Source: Paraburkholderia phosphatilytica
GTDB lineage: Bacteria > Pseudomonadota > Gammaproteobacteria > Burkholderiales > Burkholderiaceae
DNA: 64,000 nt
NCBI RefSeq assembly: GCF_003443895.1
Contig: NZ_QQOA01000036.1
Coordinates: forward strand, 1-64,000
Reading direction: 5' to 3'
Made by a program: the position numbers and the translations under genes. The notes under the pieces were generated by a model that had not been told where the DNA came from, did no database searches, and saw nothing but the letters and a program-made list of their open reading frames with translations. Below are positions 34,747 to 42,646 of the stretch, in pieces (the first letter of the stretch is position 1; every line of letters begins with the position of its first letter).

Positions 34747-36273
34747 TCACGAAGTTGCGACGCCCGCGCGATCGAGCGCGGGCCACAGCGGGTTCATGAT
34801 CGACACGAGCTTCATATAGCGCGTGTACGCATCGGTCAGTTCGACGTGACGTTGCGGGTTCGGCAAATGCGTTCGCTGCACACGGCACGCGCGAACGCAC
34901 GCATCCTGCAGCGACGCATACACGCCCGCACTGATGCCTGCGCACAGCGCGGCGCCAAGCGCGCTCGCCTCCTGGCTTTCGGGAATATCGATCTGCATGC
35001 CGAGCACATCCGCAAACAGCTGCGCGAGCAGCGACCCCGACGATCCTCCGCCGGTCAACCCCGCACGCGACGCCGGGAACGCGCTGGTCAGCGCTTCGAC
35101 GTGATACCGGTGGTTGAACACCATGCCTTCGAGCACGGCCCGCACAAGATGACCGCGATGGTGCCAGCTGCGGATGCCGAAGAACGACGCGCTCGCGGGC
35201 TCCTCGAACGGCGATCCGAACAGGAACGGATGGAACATCACCGAACTCGGCTCCGCGAACGCGGCCTGCAGTTCATCGTCGATCAGGTCGAAAAGTGAAG
35301 CCCCGCTCTCCGCGGCTTGATGCGCCTCGTGCATGAAACATTCGCGCAAGAACCAGTCGACGTTGCTCGACGACGCCGGCGAAATCGACATGTTCATCCA
35401 CTGCCCGGTACGCAGACCATTGCGGCACGACCAGCGCGGATCCAGTTGCGGACGATCGGACAGCACCTCGTTGATGCTGAACGTCCCGGCGGTGATAGAC
35501 AGCGCGCCCGCTTCGATGTTGCCCATGCCGAGCGCGCTGGAGGTCACATCGTGCAGCCCGCAGGCGACCGGCGTGCCCTCCTTCAGACCCGTGAGGCTCG
35601 CGGCTCGCGCGGTCACGCGCCCCGCAGCCGCGGTAGACGACACGATCTCCGGCAACGCGGGGCCGATCGACGCGAGACCGTACAGGTTCAGCACGGCGTC
35701 GCTATAGCGTTGCGTCCGGACATCCGTGAACGACGAACTGGCCTCGGTCGGATCGGTTGCGGGCACGCCCGTCAGACAGAGGCGCAGCCAGTCCTTGCAG
35801 AACAGCACATGGCCGATCTTCGCGTAGCGTTCGGGTTCGTTGAGCTGAATCCATTTGAGCAGGCTGATGGCCGCGTAGCAGTAGGGCTGCTGCCCGGTCA
35901 ATTCCAGCGCCGGCTGCAACAGCCCCGCTTCGCGCCACTCGTCGCGCACGCTCACCGCGCGGCTGTCGAGCGACAGCATACCTGGGCCAAGCGGCACACC
36001 GTCACGGTCGACGAGGTAGAGTCCGTCGCCATGCCCGGTCACGCCGACGGCCGCAATCGCATCCGCTGGTACGCGGCCGGATTCGAGCGCATCGCGAATG
36101 GCGCCGGCGGCCGCGGCCCACGTCTCGTCCATGTCGCGCTCGACGTGACGCGGGCGCGGCTGTCGCTGCTCCACCCGTCGCGACCCCACGGCGACGGTAC
36201 GCCCCGCGGTGTCGAAGATCACGGCCTTGGTCGCGGTGGAACCGCTGTCGAGCCCCAGCAGATACGTCTGCAT
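34747..36273 (-). CDS. FGGY-family carbohydrate/polyol kinase (second copy in the operon)
   Basis: This 508-residue kinase has the FGGY fold. The phosphate-1 loop is LLGLDSGSTATKAVIFDTAG (about residues 5-24), the catalytic Asp region SLDSRAV is preserved, and the C-terminal ATP-binding element LTGGGSSGSLLAQLFADVLG and EASALGAALCAGISAGVY are intact. The family includes glycerol, xylulose, ribulose, ribitol and erythritol kinases. It shares the SFTDVRTQRYSDAVL pattern with the EryA-like kinase at 46183 but is only partly similar elsewhere. GGAGAGGCG precedes the ATG; it lies 12 bases after rpiB. It pairs with the GlpD-like dehydrogenase downstream and may open a second polyol route into the same pathway. 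Confidence 0.86.
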   Translation of the reverse strand: MQTYLLGLDSGSTATKAVIFDTAGRTVAVGSRRVEQRQPRPRHVERDMDETWAAAAGAIRDALESGRVPADAIAAVGVTGHGDGLYLVDRDGVPLGPGMLSLDSRAVSVRDEWREAGLLQPALELTGQQPYCYAAISLLKWIQLNEPERYAKIGHVLFCKDWLRLCLTGVPATDPTEASSSFTDVRTQRYSDAVLNLYGLASIGPALPEIVSSTAAAGRVTARAASLTGLKEGTPVACGLHDVTSSALGMGNIEAGALSITAGTFSINEVLSDRPQLDPRWSCRNGLRTGQWMNMSISPASSSNVDWFLRECFMHEAHQAAESGASLFDLIDDELQAAFAEPSSVMFHPFLFGSPFEEPASASFFGIRSWHHRGHLVRAVLEGMVFNHRYHVEALTSAFPASRAGLTGGGSSGSLLAQLFADVLGMQIDIPESQEASALGAALCAGISAGVYASLQDACVRACRVQRTHLPNPQRHVELTDAYTRYMKLVSIMNPLWPALDRAGVATS

Positions 36274-36285
36274 CGCCTCTCCGGC

Positions 36286-36738
36286 CTAGCGACGGTGTCT
36301 GGAATCCACCGCGTTGATCGCCGCCACGTTGCCCGAGCTGCGGCCATGCTCGTCGAACGTCTGCTCGAGAAACGCCTCGGCGATACTCTTCGCGAGTTCG
36401 GGGCCGATCACGCGCGAGCCCATCGTGATGATCTGCGCGTTGTTCGACAGCGCCGCGCGTTCCGCCGAATAGGTGTCGTGGCACAGCGCCGCGCGAATGC
36501 CCGGCACCTTGTTCGCCGATATGCAGACGCCGATTCCGGTGCCGCACACCAGGATCGCGCGATCGTAGTCGCCGCGCAGCACGCCGGACGCGACACGGTC
36601 CGACAGCTCCGCATAGAACTCCTGAGGATCGTCCTCGTTGGTCGAAACCTCGAACACCTCGAAGCGGCTCTTCAGATGTTCGGCGAGCGCATGAGCGAGA
36701 CCCGCTCCCGCGCTATCTCCGGCAATCGCAAGTTTCAT
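36286..36738 (-). CDS. rpiB: RpiB-family isomerase, EryI/DerI-like (D-erythrulose 4-phosphate isomerase)
   Basis: This 150-residue protein is an RpiB/LacAB-type sugar-phosphate isomerase. The start MKLAIAGDSAG, the catalytic Cys loop LVCGTGIGVCISANKVPGIR and the His/phosphate motif ALCHDTYSAERAALSNNAQI are intact. RpiB converts ribulose 5-phosphate to ribose 5-phosphate; in erythritol loci the homologue (EryI/DerI) converts D-erythrulose 4-phosphate to D-erythrose 4-phosphate, the final step. Its place beside an EryH-like TpiA and behind eryABC supports the second role. AGGAGATC precedes the ATG. It is co-transcribed with tpiA, 36 bases away. Confidence 0.88.
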   Translation of the reverse strand: MKLAIAGDSAGAGLAHALAEHLKSRFEVFEVSTNEDDPQEFYAELSDRVASGVLRGDYDRAILVCGTGIGVCISANKVPGIRAALCHDTYSAERAALSNNAQIITMGSRVIGPELAKSIAEAFLEQTFDEHGRSSGNVAAINAVDSRHRR

Positions 36739-36774
36739 GATGATCTCCTTCGGGTTTGGCTTCCACGCGCACCG

Positions 36775-37536
36775 TTACAGCACCGCCGCAACGCGCGCGA
36801 GAATGTCCAGGTATCCGGTGACGTCCCACGCCGAGCGGCCGATGAACAAGCCGTCGATATGCGCGCAGTCCGCGAGTTCTGCACAGTTGCCGGGGTTGAC
36901 CGAGCCGCCGTAGAGGCACGGCACCCGGCGGCCGAGCACCCCTTCGGCAACGGCAATGATCTCGGCCTGGCGCGCATCGGCGTACTCCGCGCTCGCGGGT
37001 ATGCCGTGCTCGCCGATGGCCCAGACCGGCTCGTACGCGAACAGGATCGGCGCGGCGTGCTGCACTGGCGTCAGGCGCGCCAGCGCGCCGCGCACTTCGG
37101 TTGCCAGCACGTCGGCGGCGCGACCGCTTTCGCGATCGGCGAGCGTCTCGCCGATGCAGATGAGCGGCGTCAGACCGTGGCGCACCGCGGCTGCCACTTT
37201 CAATCCAACCGTCGCATCGGTCTCGCCGAAATGTTCGCGGCGTTCGGAGTGACCGAGTTCGACGAGATCCATCGCGCAGTCCACCAGCATCGGCGGCGAG
37301 ACCTCGCCGGTCCATGCGCCGCGATCGTCCCAGTGCATGTTCTGCGCGCCGACCTTCACGGTCGTCTCCGCGAGCATCGCCTTCACCTCGCGGATCGCGG
37401 TGAACGGCGGAATCACGAAGCGCTGGATCCGCGAGTCGGCTGTGCTGGCGAGCAGACCTTCGGCGAAAGCGCGCGCTTCCGCCAGCGTCTTGTTCATCTT
37501 CCAGCTCGTGCCGACCCAGAACGGGGAATGAGTCAT
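36775..37536 (-). CDS. tpiA: Triosephosphate-isomerase family, EryH/LerI-like (L-erythrulose 1-phosphate isomerase)
   Basis: This 253-residue TIM-barrel enzyme has all catalytic residues of triosephosphate isomerase: the Lys in GTSWKMNKT, the His in ELGHSERREHFGE and the Glu in FAYEPVWAIG, plus the phosphate loop LYGGSVNPGNC. The usual NWKMN reads SWKMN; the loss of the Asn next to the catalytic Lys fits the tetrulose-phosphate isomerase branch (EryH/LerI) rather than glycolytic TpiA. The enzyme would turn L-erythrulose 1-phosphate into D-erythrulose 4-phosphate. ATG 37536 is preferred; ATG 37560 sits only four bases from the foot of the hairpin at 37564-37596 and adds eight unrelated residues. 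Neither has a strong ribosome site. Confidence 0.85.
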   Translation of the reverse strand: MTHSPFWVGTSWKMNKTLAEARAFAEGLLASTADSRIQRFVIPPFTAIREVKAMLAETTVKVGAQNMHWDDRGAWTGEVSPPMLVDCAMDLVELGHSERREHFGETDATVGLKVAAAVRHGLTPLICIGETLADRESGRAADVLATEVRGALARLTPVQHAAPILFAYEPVWAIGEHGIPASAEYADARQAEIIAVAEGVLGRRVPCLYGGSVNPGNCAELADCAHIDGLFIGRSAWDVTGYLDILARVAAVL

Positions 37537-37563
37537 GATGGTGTCGTCAATCGAATCCATGAA

Positions 37564-37596
37564 CGGGTACCGCGGCGCGGCGCACCGCGATACCCG
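37564..37596 (-). repeat. Stem-loop between the binding-protein gene and tpiA
   Basis: CGGGTACCGCGG (37564-37575) and CCGCGATACCCG (37585-37596) pair over 12 positions with one mismatch. There is no T-tract, so it is not a full terminator. Such hairpins downstream of binding-protein genes usually protect the upstream mRNA and lower expression of the genes that follow. Confidence 0.5.
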
Positions 37597-37606
37597 AACC
37601 GTTGCG

Positions 37607-38560
37607 TTACTTCGAGAGGGTGAACGCGGACGTGTACTTCGACACGTTGGCCTTCGTGATCAGCACGCAATCGAACAGCTGCTTCTCGGTCTTCGCGCCC
37701 GTCTTGCCGGTCTTGATGAACTCGTCGGCTTCCTGCACCGCCTTCACCGAGAACAGCGCGACCGGCTGCAGCACCGTGTATTGCAGCTCGCCGGCCTTGA
37801 CCGCATCGACTGCCGTCGGCGAACCGTCGAAGCCGCCCACCTTGATGCTCGACAGCTTGCCGGCCTGCTTGAGCGCGGCGATCGCGCCAAGCGCCATTTC
37901 GTCATTGCCGCTGATCACGCCGACGATGTCCGGGTGCGCCTGCAAGAGGCTTTGCATTGCGTTGAAGCCTTGCGTGCGGTCCCAGTTGGCCACCTGCGAG
38001 CCAACCTTCTTCAGGTCCGGATACTGGCTCAGCACCGACGTATAGCCATTCGAACGCGTTGCCGCGTTGTTGTCCGACGGCGCGCCCAGCAGCTCGACGT
38101 AGTTGCCCTTCGAGCCGACGTCCTTCACCCACTGCTGCGCGCCCAGCGCCGCGCCCTGCGCGTTGTTCGACACGAGCTGTGCTTTCGCGAGACCTTCCGT
38201 GTTGATCTCGGCGTTCACGAGGAACACCGGAATGTGCGCGGCCACCGCTTTCTTCACCGCGCCGACCGAGCCGCTCGCATTCGCCGGATCGAGAATGATC
38301 GCGACCGACTTGTTGGTGATCGCGGTGTCGATCAGCTGGCTCTCGGTGTTGGTGTCGCCTTTCGACGCGACGACGTTGGTCGTGTAGCCGAGTTTTTTCG
38401 CTTCGGCCGCGGCGACGTTGCCTTCGGTCAGCCAGTACGGATTCGAAGGATCGTTGGTGATGATGGTCATCAGGCCGCCGGCCGCGTAAGCCTGCTCCGC
38501 GAACAGGGGGGTCACAAGGACGAGGGCGGCGAGCAGCAGGTTTCTTGTCTTGCTTGTCAT
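37607..38560 (-). CDS. Sugar/polyol-binding periplasmic protein (RbsB/EryG-like)
   Basis: This 317-residue exported protein is a periplasmic-binding type 1 receptor of the ribose/polyol class. A signal peptide (NLLLAALVLVTPLFAEQAYA) precedes LMTIITNDPSNPYWLTEGNV, then KSVAIILDPANASGSVGAVK and the hinge-region VGVISGNDEMALGAIAALKQ and GGFDGSPTAVDAVKAGELQY, standard for RbsB-like proteins. Together with the permease (38638) and ATPase (39770) it forms an importer; the surrounding genes suggest a tetritol or related polyol as ligand. The gene is bracketed by two hairpins (37564 and 38592), consistent with the usual need for more binding protein than membrane components. Confidence 0.9.
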   Translation of the reverse strand: MTSKTRNLLLAALVLVTPLFAEQAYAAGGLMTIITNDPSNPYWLTEGNVAAAEAKKLGYTTNVVASKGDTNTESQLIDTAITNKSVAIILDPANASGSVGAVKKAVAAHIPVFLVNAEINTEGLAKAQLVSNNAQGAALGAQQWVKDVGSKGNYVELLGAPSDNNAATRSNGYTSVLSQYPDLKKVGSQVANWDRTQGFNAMQSLLQAHPDIVGVISGNDEMALGAIAALKQAGKLSSIKVGGFDGSPTAVDAVKAGELQYTVLQPVALFSVKAVQEADEFIKTGKTGAKTEKQLFDCVLITKANVSKYTSAFTLSK

Positions 38561-38591
38561 GATGTGTCTCTGTCTCGATGGTTAGGGGTGG

Positions 38592-38610
38592 AGCCGGAGT
38601 CAGTCCGGCT
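38592..38610 (-). repeat. Stem-loop between the permease and binding-protein genes
   Basis: AGCCGGA and TCCGGCT form a perfect 7-bp stem with a 5-base loop in the 77-base gap between the permease stop and the binding-protein start. No T-tract follows on the transcribed strand, so it is more likely an mRNA processing or stability element than a terminator. Confidence 0.45.
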
Positions 38611-38637
38611 TTGCTTCTCGGTGACCGGCGGCGCGGC

Positions 38638-39738
38638 TCAAGCCTTGCCGCCGCCTAATTGAGAAGTGGGGTGGCCGGCGGTCGGCGTGGGACGCTTGAC
38701 GCGACGGCGATATTGGATGGCGTTGAGCAGCACCGCGAGCACGATGACCGCGCCGGTGAACACCGTCTGCCAGTACGACGAGATGCCGATGATCACGAGG
38801 CCGTCCGACAGGAAGCCGATCACGAACGCGCCAAGCAGCGTGCCGCGGATATTGCCGGTGCCGCCCATCAGCGACGCACCGCCGATCACCACGGCGGCAA
38901 TCGCCGTGAGCTCGTAGCTGGTGCCGGCCGTCGGACCCGCGGAGGTCAATTGCGACGACAGAATCAAGCCGGCGATGGAAGCGCATACGCCCGACATCAC
39001 GTACACGCTGACCTGTACCTTCTTCACCGGTACGCCGGAAAGCGCGGCCGCGCGTTCGTTGCCGCCCGACGCATAGAGCCAGCGACCGAACGCGGTGCGG
39101 GTGAGCATCAGGCTGCCGAGAATCGCGATCACCGCAAGGATCAGCACGCCCACGGGAATATCGAACAGGCGGTCGAAACCGAGCCAGTTGAAACCCGTGT
39201 TGCCGAGGTCGCTCTGGCCGCCCAGGTTGTTGTAGGTGAGGCCGTTGGTCATCAGCAGCGCGAGTCCGCGCACCACGTACATCACGCCGAGCGTCGCGAC
39301 GAATGCCGGGACCTTGAAGCGCGCGATGAGCACGCCGTTCACGACGCCGATGAATGCGCCGAGCGCGCAGCACAGCACGACAACGACCCACACCGCGGGA
39401 TACAGCACGACCCCGAACAGATTGAACGTCACGCCCTGCATGAAGAAGCCGGCCACCACGCCGGACAGCCCCAGCGTCGATCCGACCGACAGATCGATAC
39501 CGCCGTTGATGATGACGAGCAGCATGCCGATCGCGAGAATCCCGTAGATCGCGACGTGCGAAGCCATCGTCAGGAAGTTTTCTAGTGCGAAATAATGGGG
39601 TGACAGAAAGGAAAATACGGCGACGATCACGATCAGCGCAAAGAATGCGCGCCCTTCGAGCAGCATCTTGCCGATGTCGAAGCCCTCGCCCGCGCGGCCG
39701 TTTCGGCCCGGCCCGGCGGCCTTGGTGGAATCGTTCAT
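38638..39738 (-). CDS. Sugar/polyol ABC transporter permease (RbsC-like)
   Basis: This 366-residue protein is an RbsC-type permease (BPD_transp_2). Membrane helices alternate with short loops; family signatures are AIGMLLVIINGGIDLSVGST, RFKVPAFVATLGVMYVVRGL, AVGGIGG-type segment TAIAAVVIGGASLMGGTGNI and LLGAFVIGFLSDGLVIIGIS. It has a long hydrophilic N-terminus (about residues 1-25) and C-terminus. GGAGAC precedes the ATG. It lies 31 bases after the ATPase stop. RbsC permeases work as homodimers with a tandem-ATPase protein like the one encoded upstream. Confidence 0.9.
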   Translation of the reverse strand: MNDSTKAAGPGRNGRAGEGFDIGKMLLEGRAFFALIVIVAVFSFLSPHYFALENFLTMASHVAIYGILAIGMLLVIINGGIDLSVGSTLGLSGVVAGFFMQGVTFNLFGVVLYPAVWVVVVLCCALGAFIGVVNGVLIARFKVPAFVATLGVMYVVRGLALLMTNGLTYNNLGGQSDLGNTGFNWLGFDRLFDIPVGVLILAVIAILGSLMLTRTAFGRWLYASGGNERAAALSGVPVKKVQVSVYVMSGVCASIAGLILSSQLTSAGPTAGTSYELTAIAAVVIGGASLMGGTGNIRGTLLGAFVIGFLSDGLVIIGISSYWQTVFTGAVIVLAVLLNAIQYRRRVKRPTPTAGHPTSQLGGGKA

Positions 39739-39769
39739 GTTGAAGTCTCCATGTCCTGGTGTAGTGCGA

Positions 39770-41320
39770 TCAGGCGACCACGGCTTCGCCGGAGGCGGCC
39801 ATGATCTGATCCTTGGTGGCGTCGGGCCCGAATTCGGCGGAAATCTTGCCGCGGCGCATCACCACGATGCGGTGCGCGATGCTCAGGCATTCGCCCACTT
39901 CGGAAGTGGAAAACACCACGGCGAGTCCCTGCTTCGCGCTTTCGCTCAGCAGGCGAAACACTTCGGCTTTCGCGCCGATATCGATGCCGCGGCTCGGTTC
40001 GTCGAGCAGAATCACTTTCGGGTGCGTGGCGAGCATCTTGCCGATCACGACCTTCTGCTGGTTGCCGCCGGAGAGCGATCCGATCGGCACGCCCGCGCCG
40101 GCCGTCTTCACGTGCACGTTGCGGATCGACGCGTCGACGATCTCCCGTTCGCGCGGGAACGACAGCAACATGCCCTTCACGAAGGTGCCGATGCTCGCGA
40201 GCGACAGATTGCTGCCCACCGTCATGGTCTGCACAAGGCCATCGCGCTGACGGTCCTCCGGCACGAGCACGAGACCTTTCGCAATCCGCCCGGCGATGCT
40301 GAGCCCGGCGAGATCCTGGCCTTTGAGCAGCACCTTGCCGCTGGTAACCGGCGAACGTCCCGCCACCGCTTCGAGCAGTTCAGTGCGCCCCGCGCCCATG
40401 AGCCCGTACACGCAGACGATTTCTCCCGCGCGCACGCTGAGCGACAAGTGATCGACAACCGACATGCCGGAGCCGGATTCGTCGGCCACGCTGACGTCTT
40501 CGATGGACAGCGCGACGTCGCCGAATTCGTAGCCGGTTGGCGGCGTGCCGAGATCGAAGTTCTCGCCGACCATGTTGCGCACGATCCACGCGAGGTCGAT
40601 GTCGCGCGCTTCCGCGGTCGCGGTGATACGGCCGTCGCGCAGCACCACCGCGTAGTCGGTGATCTGCAGCGCCTCTTCGAGATGATGCGAGATGTACACG
40701 ATCGACACGCCACGGCTCGTCAGATCGCGGATCACCTTAAACAGCACCTCCACTTCGGAAGCGCTCAGCGCCGACGTCGGCTCGTCCATGATCAGTATGC
40801 GCGACTGCACCGACAGCGCACGCGCGATCTCGACGACCTGCTGCTGGCCGAGGCGCAGATCCTGCACGCGCGTCAGCGGATCGATGTCTTCCTCGAGGTC
40901 CTCCATCAGCGCGCGCGTCTGCCGCGCCTCTTCCGCGAAATTGACGCCGGTCGGCGTGCGCAGTTCGCGGCCCATGAAGATGTTGTCGCGCACGCTCAGG
41001 TTCGGCGCGAGACTCAGCTCCTGGTGGATGATCGAGATGCCGTGCTCGCGCGCATCGGTCGACGACGAGAACGCAACGCCTGCACCATCCAGTTCGATCG
41101 AGCCGGACGTCGGCGTCTCCACGCCCGCGAGGATCTTCATCAACGTCGACTTGCCTGCGCCGTTCTCGCCGAATAGCGTGGTGACCTTGCCGCGATGCAC
41201 GTCGAAGTTCACGCCTTTCAGCGCGTGCACGCCGCCGTACGACTTCACGACGTCGCGCGCCGACAGCACAACTCCGCCGACTGCCGGCGCCTGGTCTCGG
41301 GTTTCTGGCGTAGCCATCAT
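39770..41320 (-). CDS. Sugar/polyol ABC transporter ATPase, tandem domains (RbsA-like)
   Basis: This 516-residue protein carries two fused nucleotide-binding domains, as in RbsA/XylG. The first has Walker A FGENGAGKSTLMKIL (about residues 50-64), signature LRLGQQQVVEIARAL and Walker B ILIMDEPTSAL; the second (about 265-510) has the degenerate Walker A YGLMGAGRTELLE and signature LSGGNQQKVVIGKML with VILLDEPSRGIDIG. The degenerate second P-loop is typical of the family. The ATG overlaps the DUF2291 stop (ATGATG over TGA), showing translational coupling. It energises the importer for the polyol. Confidence 0.9.
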   Translation of the reverse strand: MMATPETRDQAPAVGGVVLSARDVVKSYGGVHALKGVNFDVHRGKVTTLFGENGAGKSTLMKILAGVETPTSGSIELDGAGVAFSSSTDAREHGISIIHQELSLAPNLSVRDNIFMGRELRTPTGVNFAEEARQTRALMEDLEEDIDPLTRVQDLRLGQQQVVEIARALSVQSRILIMDEPTSALSASEVEVLFKVIRDLTSRGVSIVYISHHLEEALQITDYAVVLRDGRITATAEARDIDLAWIVRNMVGENFDLGTPPTGYEFGDVALSIEDVSVADESGSGMSVVDHLSLSVRAGEIVCVYGLMGAGRTELLEAVAGRSPVTSGKVLLKGQDLAGLSIAGRIAKGLVLVPEDRQRDGLVQTMTVGSNLSLASIGTFVKGMLLSFPREREIVDASIRNVHVKTAGAGVPIGSLSGGNQQKVVIGKMLATHPKVILLDEPSRGIDIGAKAEVFRLLSESAKQGLAVVFSTSEVGECLSIAHRIVVMRRGKISAEFGPDATKDQIMAASGEAVVA

Positions 41321-41979
41321 TTCACTTCCAGCGTGGCCGGCGTCACGAGCCAGCCGTTCGGATTGATCAACTGAAAGACGCCCACGACCGAAATCGTCTT
41401 GCCCGTCAGCTTGCTGGTATCGACTTTCGACAGCACCGCCTTCTTCATCGCGGCGTTGATCGCATAGCCGGCGTTCTGATAGTCGATCTGGTTGGTGAAC
41501 TGTTCGAAGCTGATGGTGCCGGTCGAATCGCGCAGATCGGTGCCGTTGATGGCCGGGCCCGTCTGCACGCGCACCACCAGCGAATCAGGTACGCCTGGCA
41601 CCTTGACGGTGTAGACACCGCCGTCGTCAGCGCCCACCACGCCCGTGAATTTCACCGACATTTCCGGGCCAACACCGCCGCTCGCCACCCCGTACTGCTT
41701 GCCGGCTGCGTCCTGATCCTTCGCAATCGCGGCGGCGAGCGTGGTCGCATCCACCGCGCGCTTCTCGATCGCCGCCTGCGTCTTCGGAAACTGCTTCGCG
41801 CCGTAGGCGGCGGGATCGAAGCTCTGCACCTGCGTATCCGCCGACGATCCGATCTTCACGACCTTGGTGGACAACGCCATCGCTGCAATCAGGATCAACA
41901 CCACGACGGCTGCAATGACCGTGCGAATACCGTGCCGATGTCGATGGCTCATCGAAGGGGCGAGCGTGCTCGTGCTCAT
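41317..41979 (-). CDS. DUF2291 membrane-anchored protein linked to the sugar ABC transporter
   Basis: This 220-residue protein has one N-terminal membrane helix (TVIAAVVVLILIAAMALS) after a His/Arg-rich cytoplasmic leader, and a periplasmic domain typical of DUF2291 (FDPAAYGAKQFPKTQAAIEK; VRVQTGPAINGTDLRDSTGT; SFEQFTNQIDYQNAGYAINA). DUF2291 genes are commonly found beside RbsABC-type transporters; the biochemical role is unknown, and an accessory role in uptake is inferred from that context. A strong AGGAGG precedes the ATG. It sits between dhaL (13 bases) and the ATPase (overlapping stop/start). Confidence 0.82.
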   Translation of the reverse strand: MSTSTLAPSMSHRHRHGIRTVIAAVVVLILIAAMALSTKVVKIGSSADTQVQSFDPAAYGAKQFPKTQAAIEKRAVDATTLAAAIAKDQDAAGKQYGVASGGVGPEMSVKFTGVVGADDGGVYTVKVPGVPDSLVVRVQTGPAINGTDLRDSTGTISFEQFTNQIDYQNAGYAINAAMKKAVLSKVDTSKLTGKTISVVGVFQLINPNGWLVTPATLEVK

Positions 41980-41992
41980 CGGGACACCTCCT

Positions 41993-42646
41993 CTACGCTA
42001 GAACTTCAAGTTTTTCCCAGTCATCGGCGATCACGCCGACGATGATCGCGGCCGACGCCGCGCCCGGATCCACATGCCCAACGCTGCGCTCGGCCAGGCG
42101 CGATGCACGGCCTTTGGTCGCGACCATCGCGCGGGTGGATGCTGCGCCCGCTGTCGCGGCATCGCGCATCCTGGCCATGATCGCGGCGAGCGGCAGTCCG
42201 TCCGCCATGCTTTGCTTCACTGCGTCCGCGGCCGGCATCCACACGTCGACCATCGTCTTTTCGCCGGGCTCCGCCTTGCCGCGCATCCGGATGCCTTCGG
42301 CCATCGAAACGATCAGCAAAGGCGCATCGGCAAGCGGCATCTCTTCACGCGCGCCAGCGGTTTTCGCCGCATGCATGAATGCCGTCGCGTAAAGCGGCCC
42401 CGACGACGCACCAACCGCATTCAGGAAGCCCTTCGCCGCGGCATTCAATTGAGCCGCGAACGTCGTGTCGTCGGGCAGTGCGCCAACCGCGGTCGAAGCG
42501 GCGTTGAACCCTTGCGTCATCGCGATGCCGTGGTCCGCGTCGCCGATCACGCCGTCGAGCCGGCACAGTTCGTCGCGCGCCGCGCCGATGGTTGCGGCGA
42601 GTTCGCGGAACAGTCGCGCGATGTCGGCGGTGGTCAGCGTGCGCAT
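41993..42646 (-). CDS. dhaL: DhaL-like nucleotide-binding subunit of a dihydroxyacetone/erythrulose kinase
   Basis: This 217-residue all-helical protein has the DhaL fold. The Mg-nucleotide motif D-x4-D-x-D is present in LDGVIGDADHG, followed by GASSGPLYATAFMHAAK and GRASRLAERSVGHVDPGAAS, both conserved in DhaL. It starts inside the end of dhaK (13-base overlap) behind a strong AGGAGG, so the two subunits are made together. The PTS-type system would also need DhaM, which is not in the window, so phosphoryl transfer may come directly from ATP, as in Dak-type kinases. In this operon the substrate is more likely erythrulose than dihydroxyacetone. Confidence 0.86.
   Translation of the reverse strand: MRTLTTADIARLFRELAATIGAARDELCRLDGVIGDADHGIAMTQGFNAASTAVGALPDDTTFAAQLNAAAKGFLNAVGASSGPLYATAFMHAAKTAGAREEMPLADAPLLIVSMAEGIRMRGKAEPGEKTMVDVWMPAADAVKQSMADGLPLAAIMARMRDAATAGAASTRAMVATKGRASRLAERSVGHVDPGAASAAIIVGVIADDWEKLEVLA

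Noticed and set aside
37537..37560. Upstream start codon of tpiA at 37560
   Set aside because: It lies only four bases from the base of a stable hairpin, has no ribosome site and adds residues atypical for the family.
35317..37623. Plus-strand open frame of 768 codons across kinase, rpiB and tpiA
   Set aside because: It spans three convincingly coding minus-strand genes and has no domain signature.
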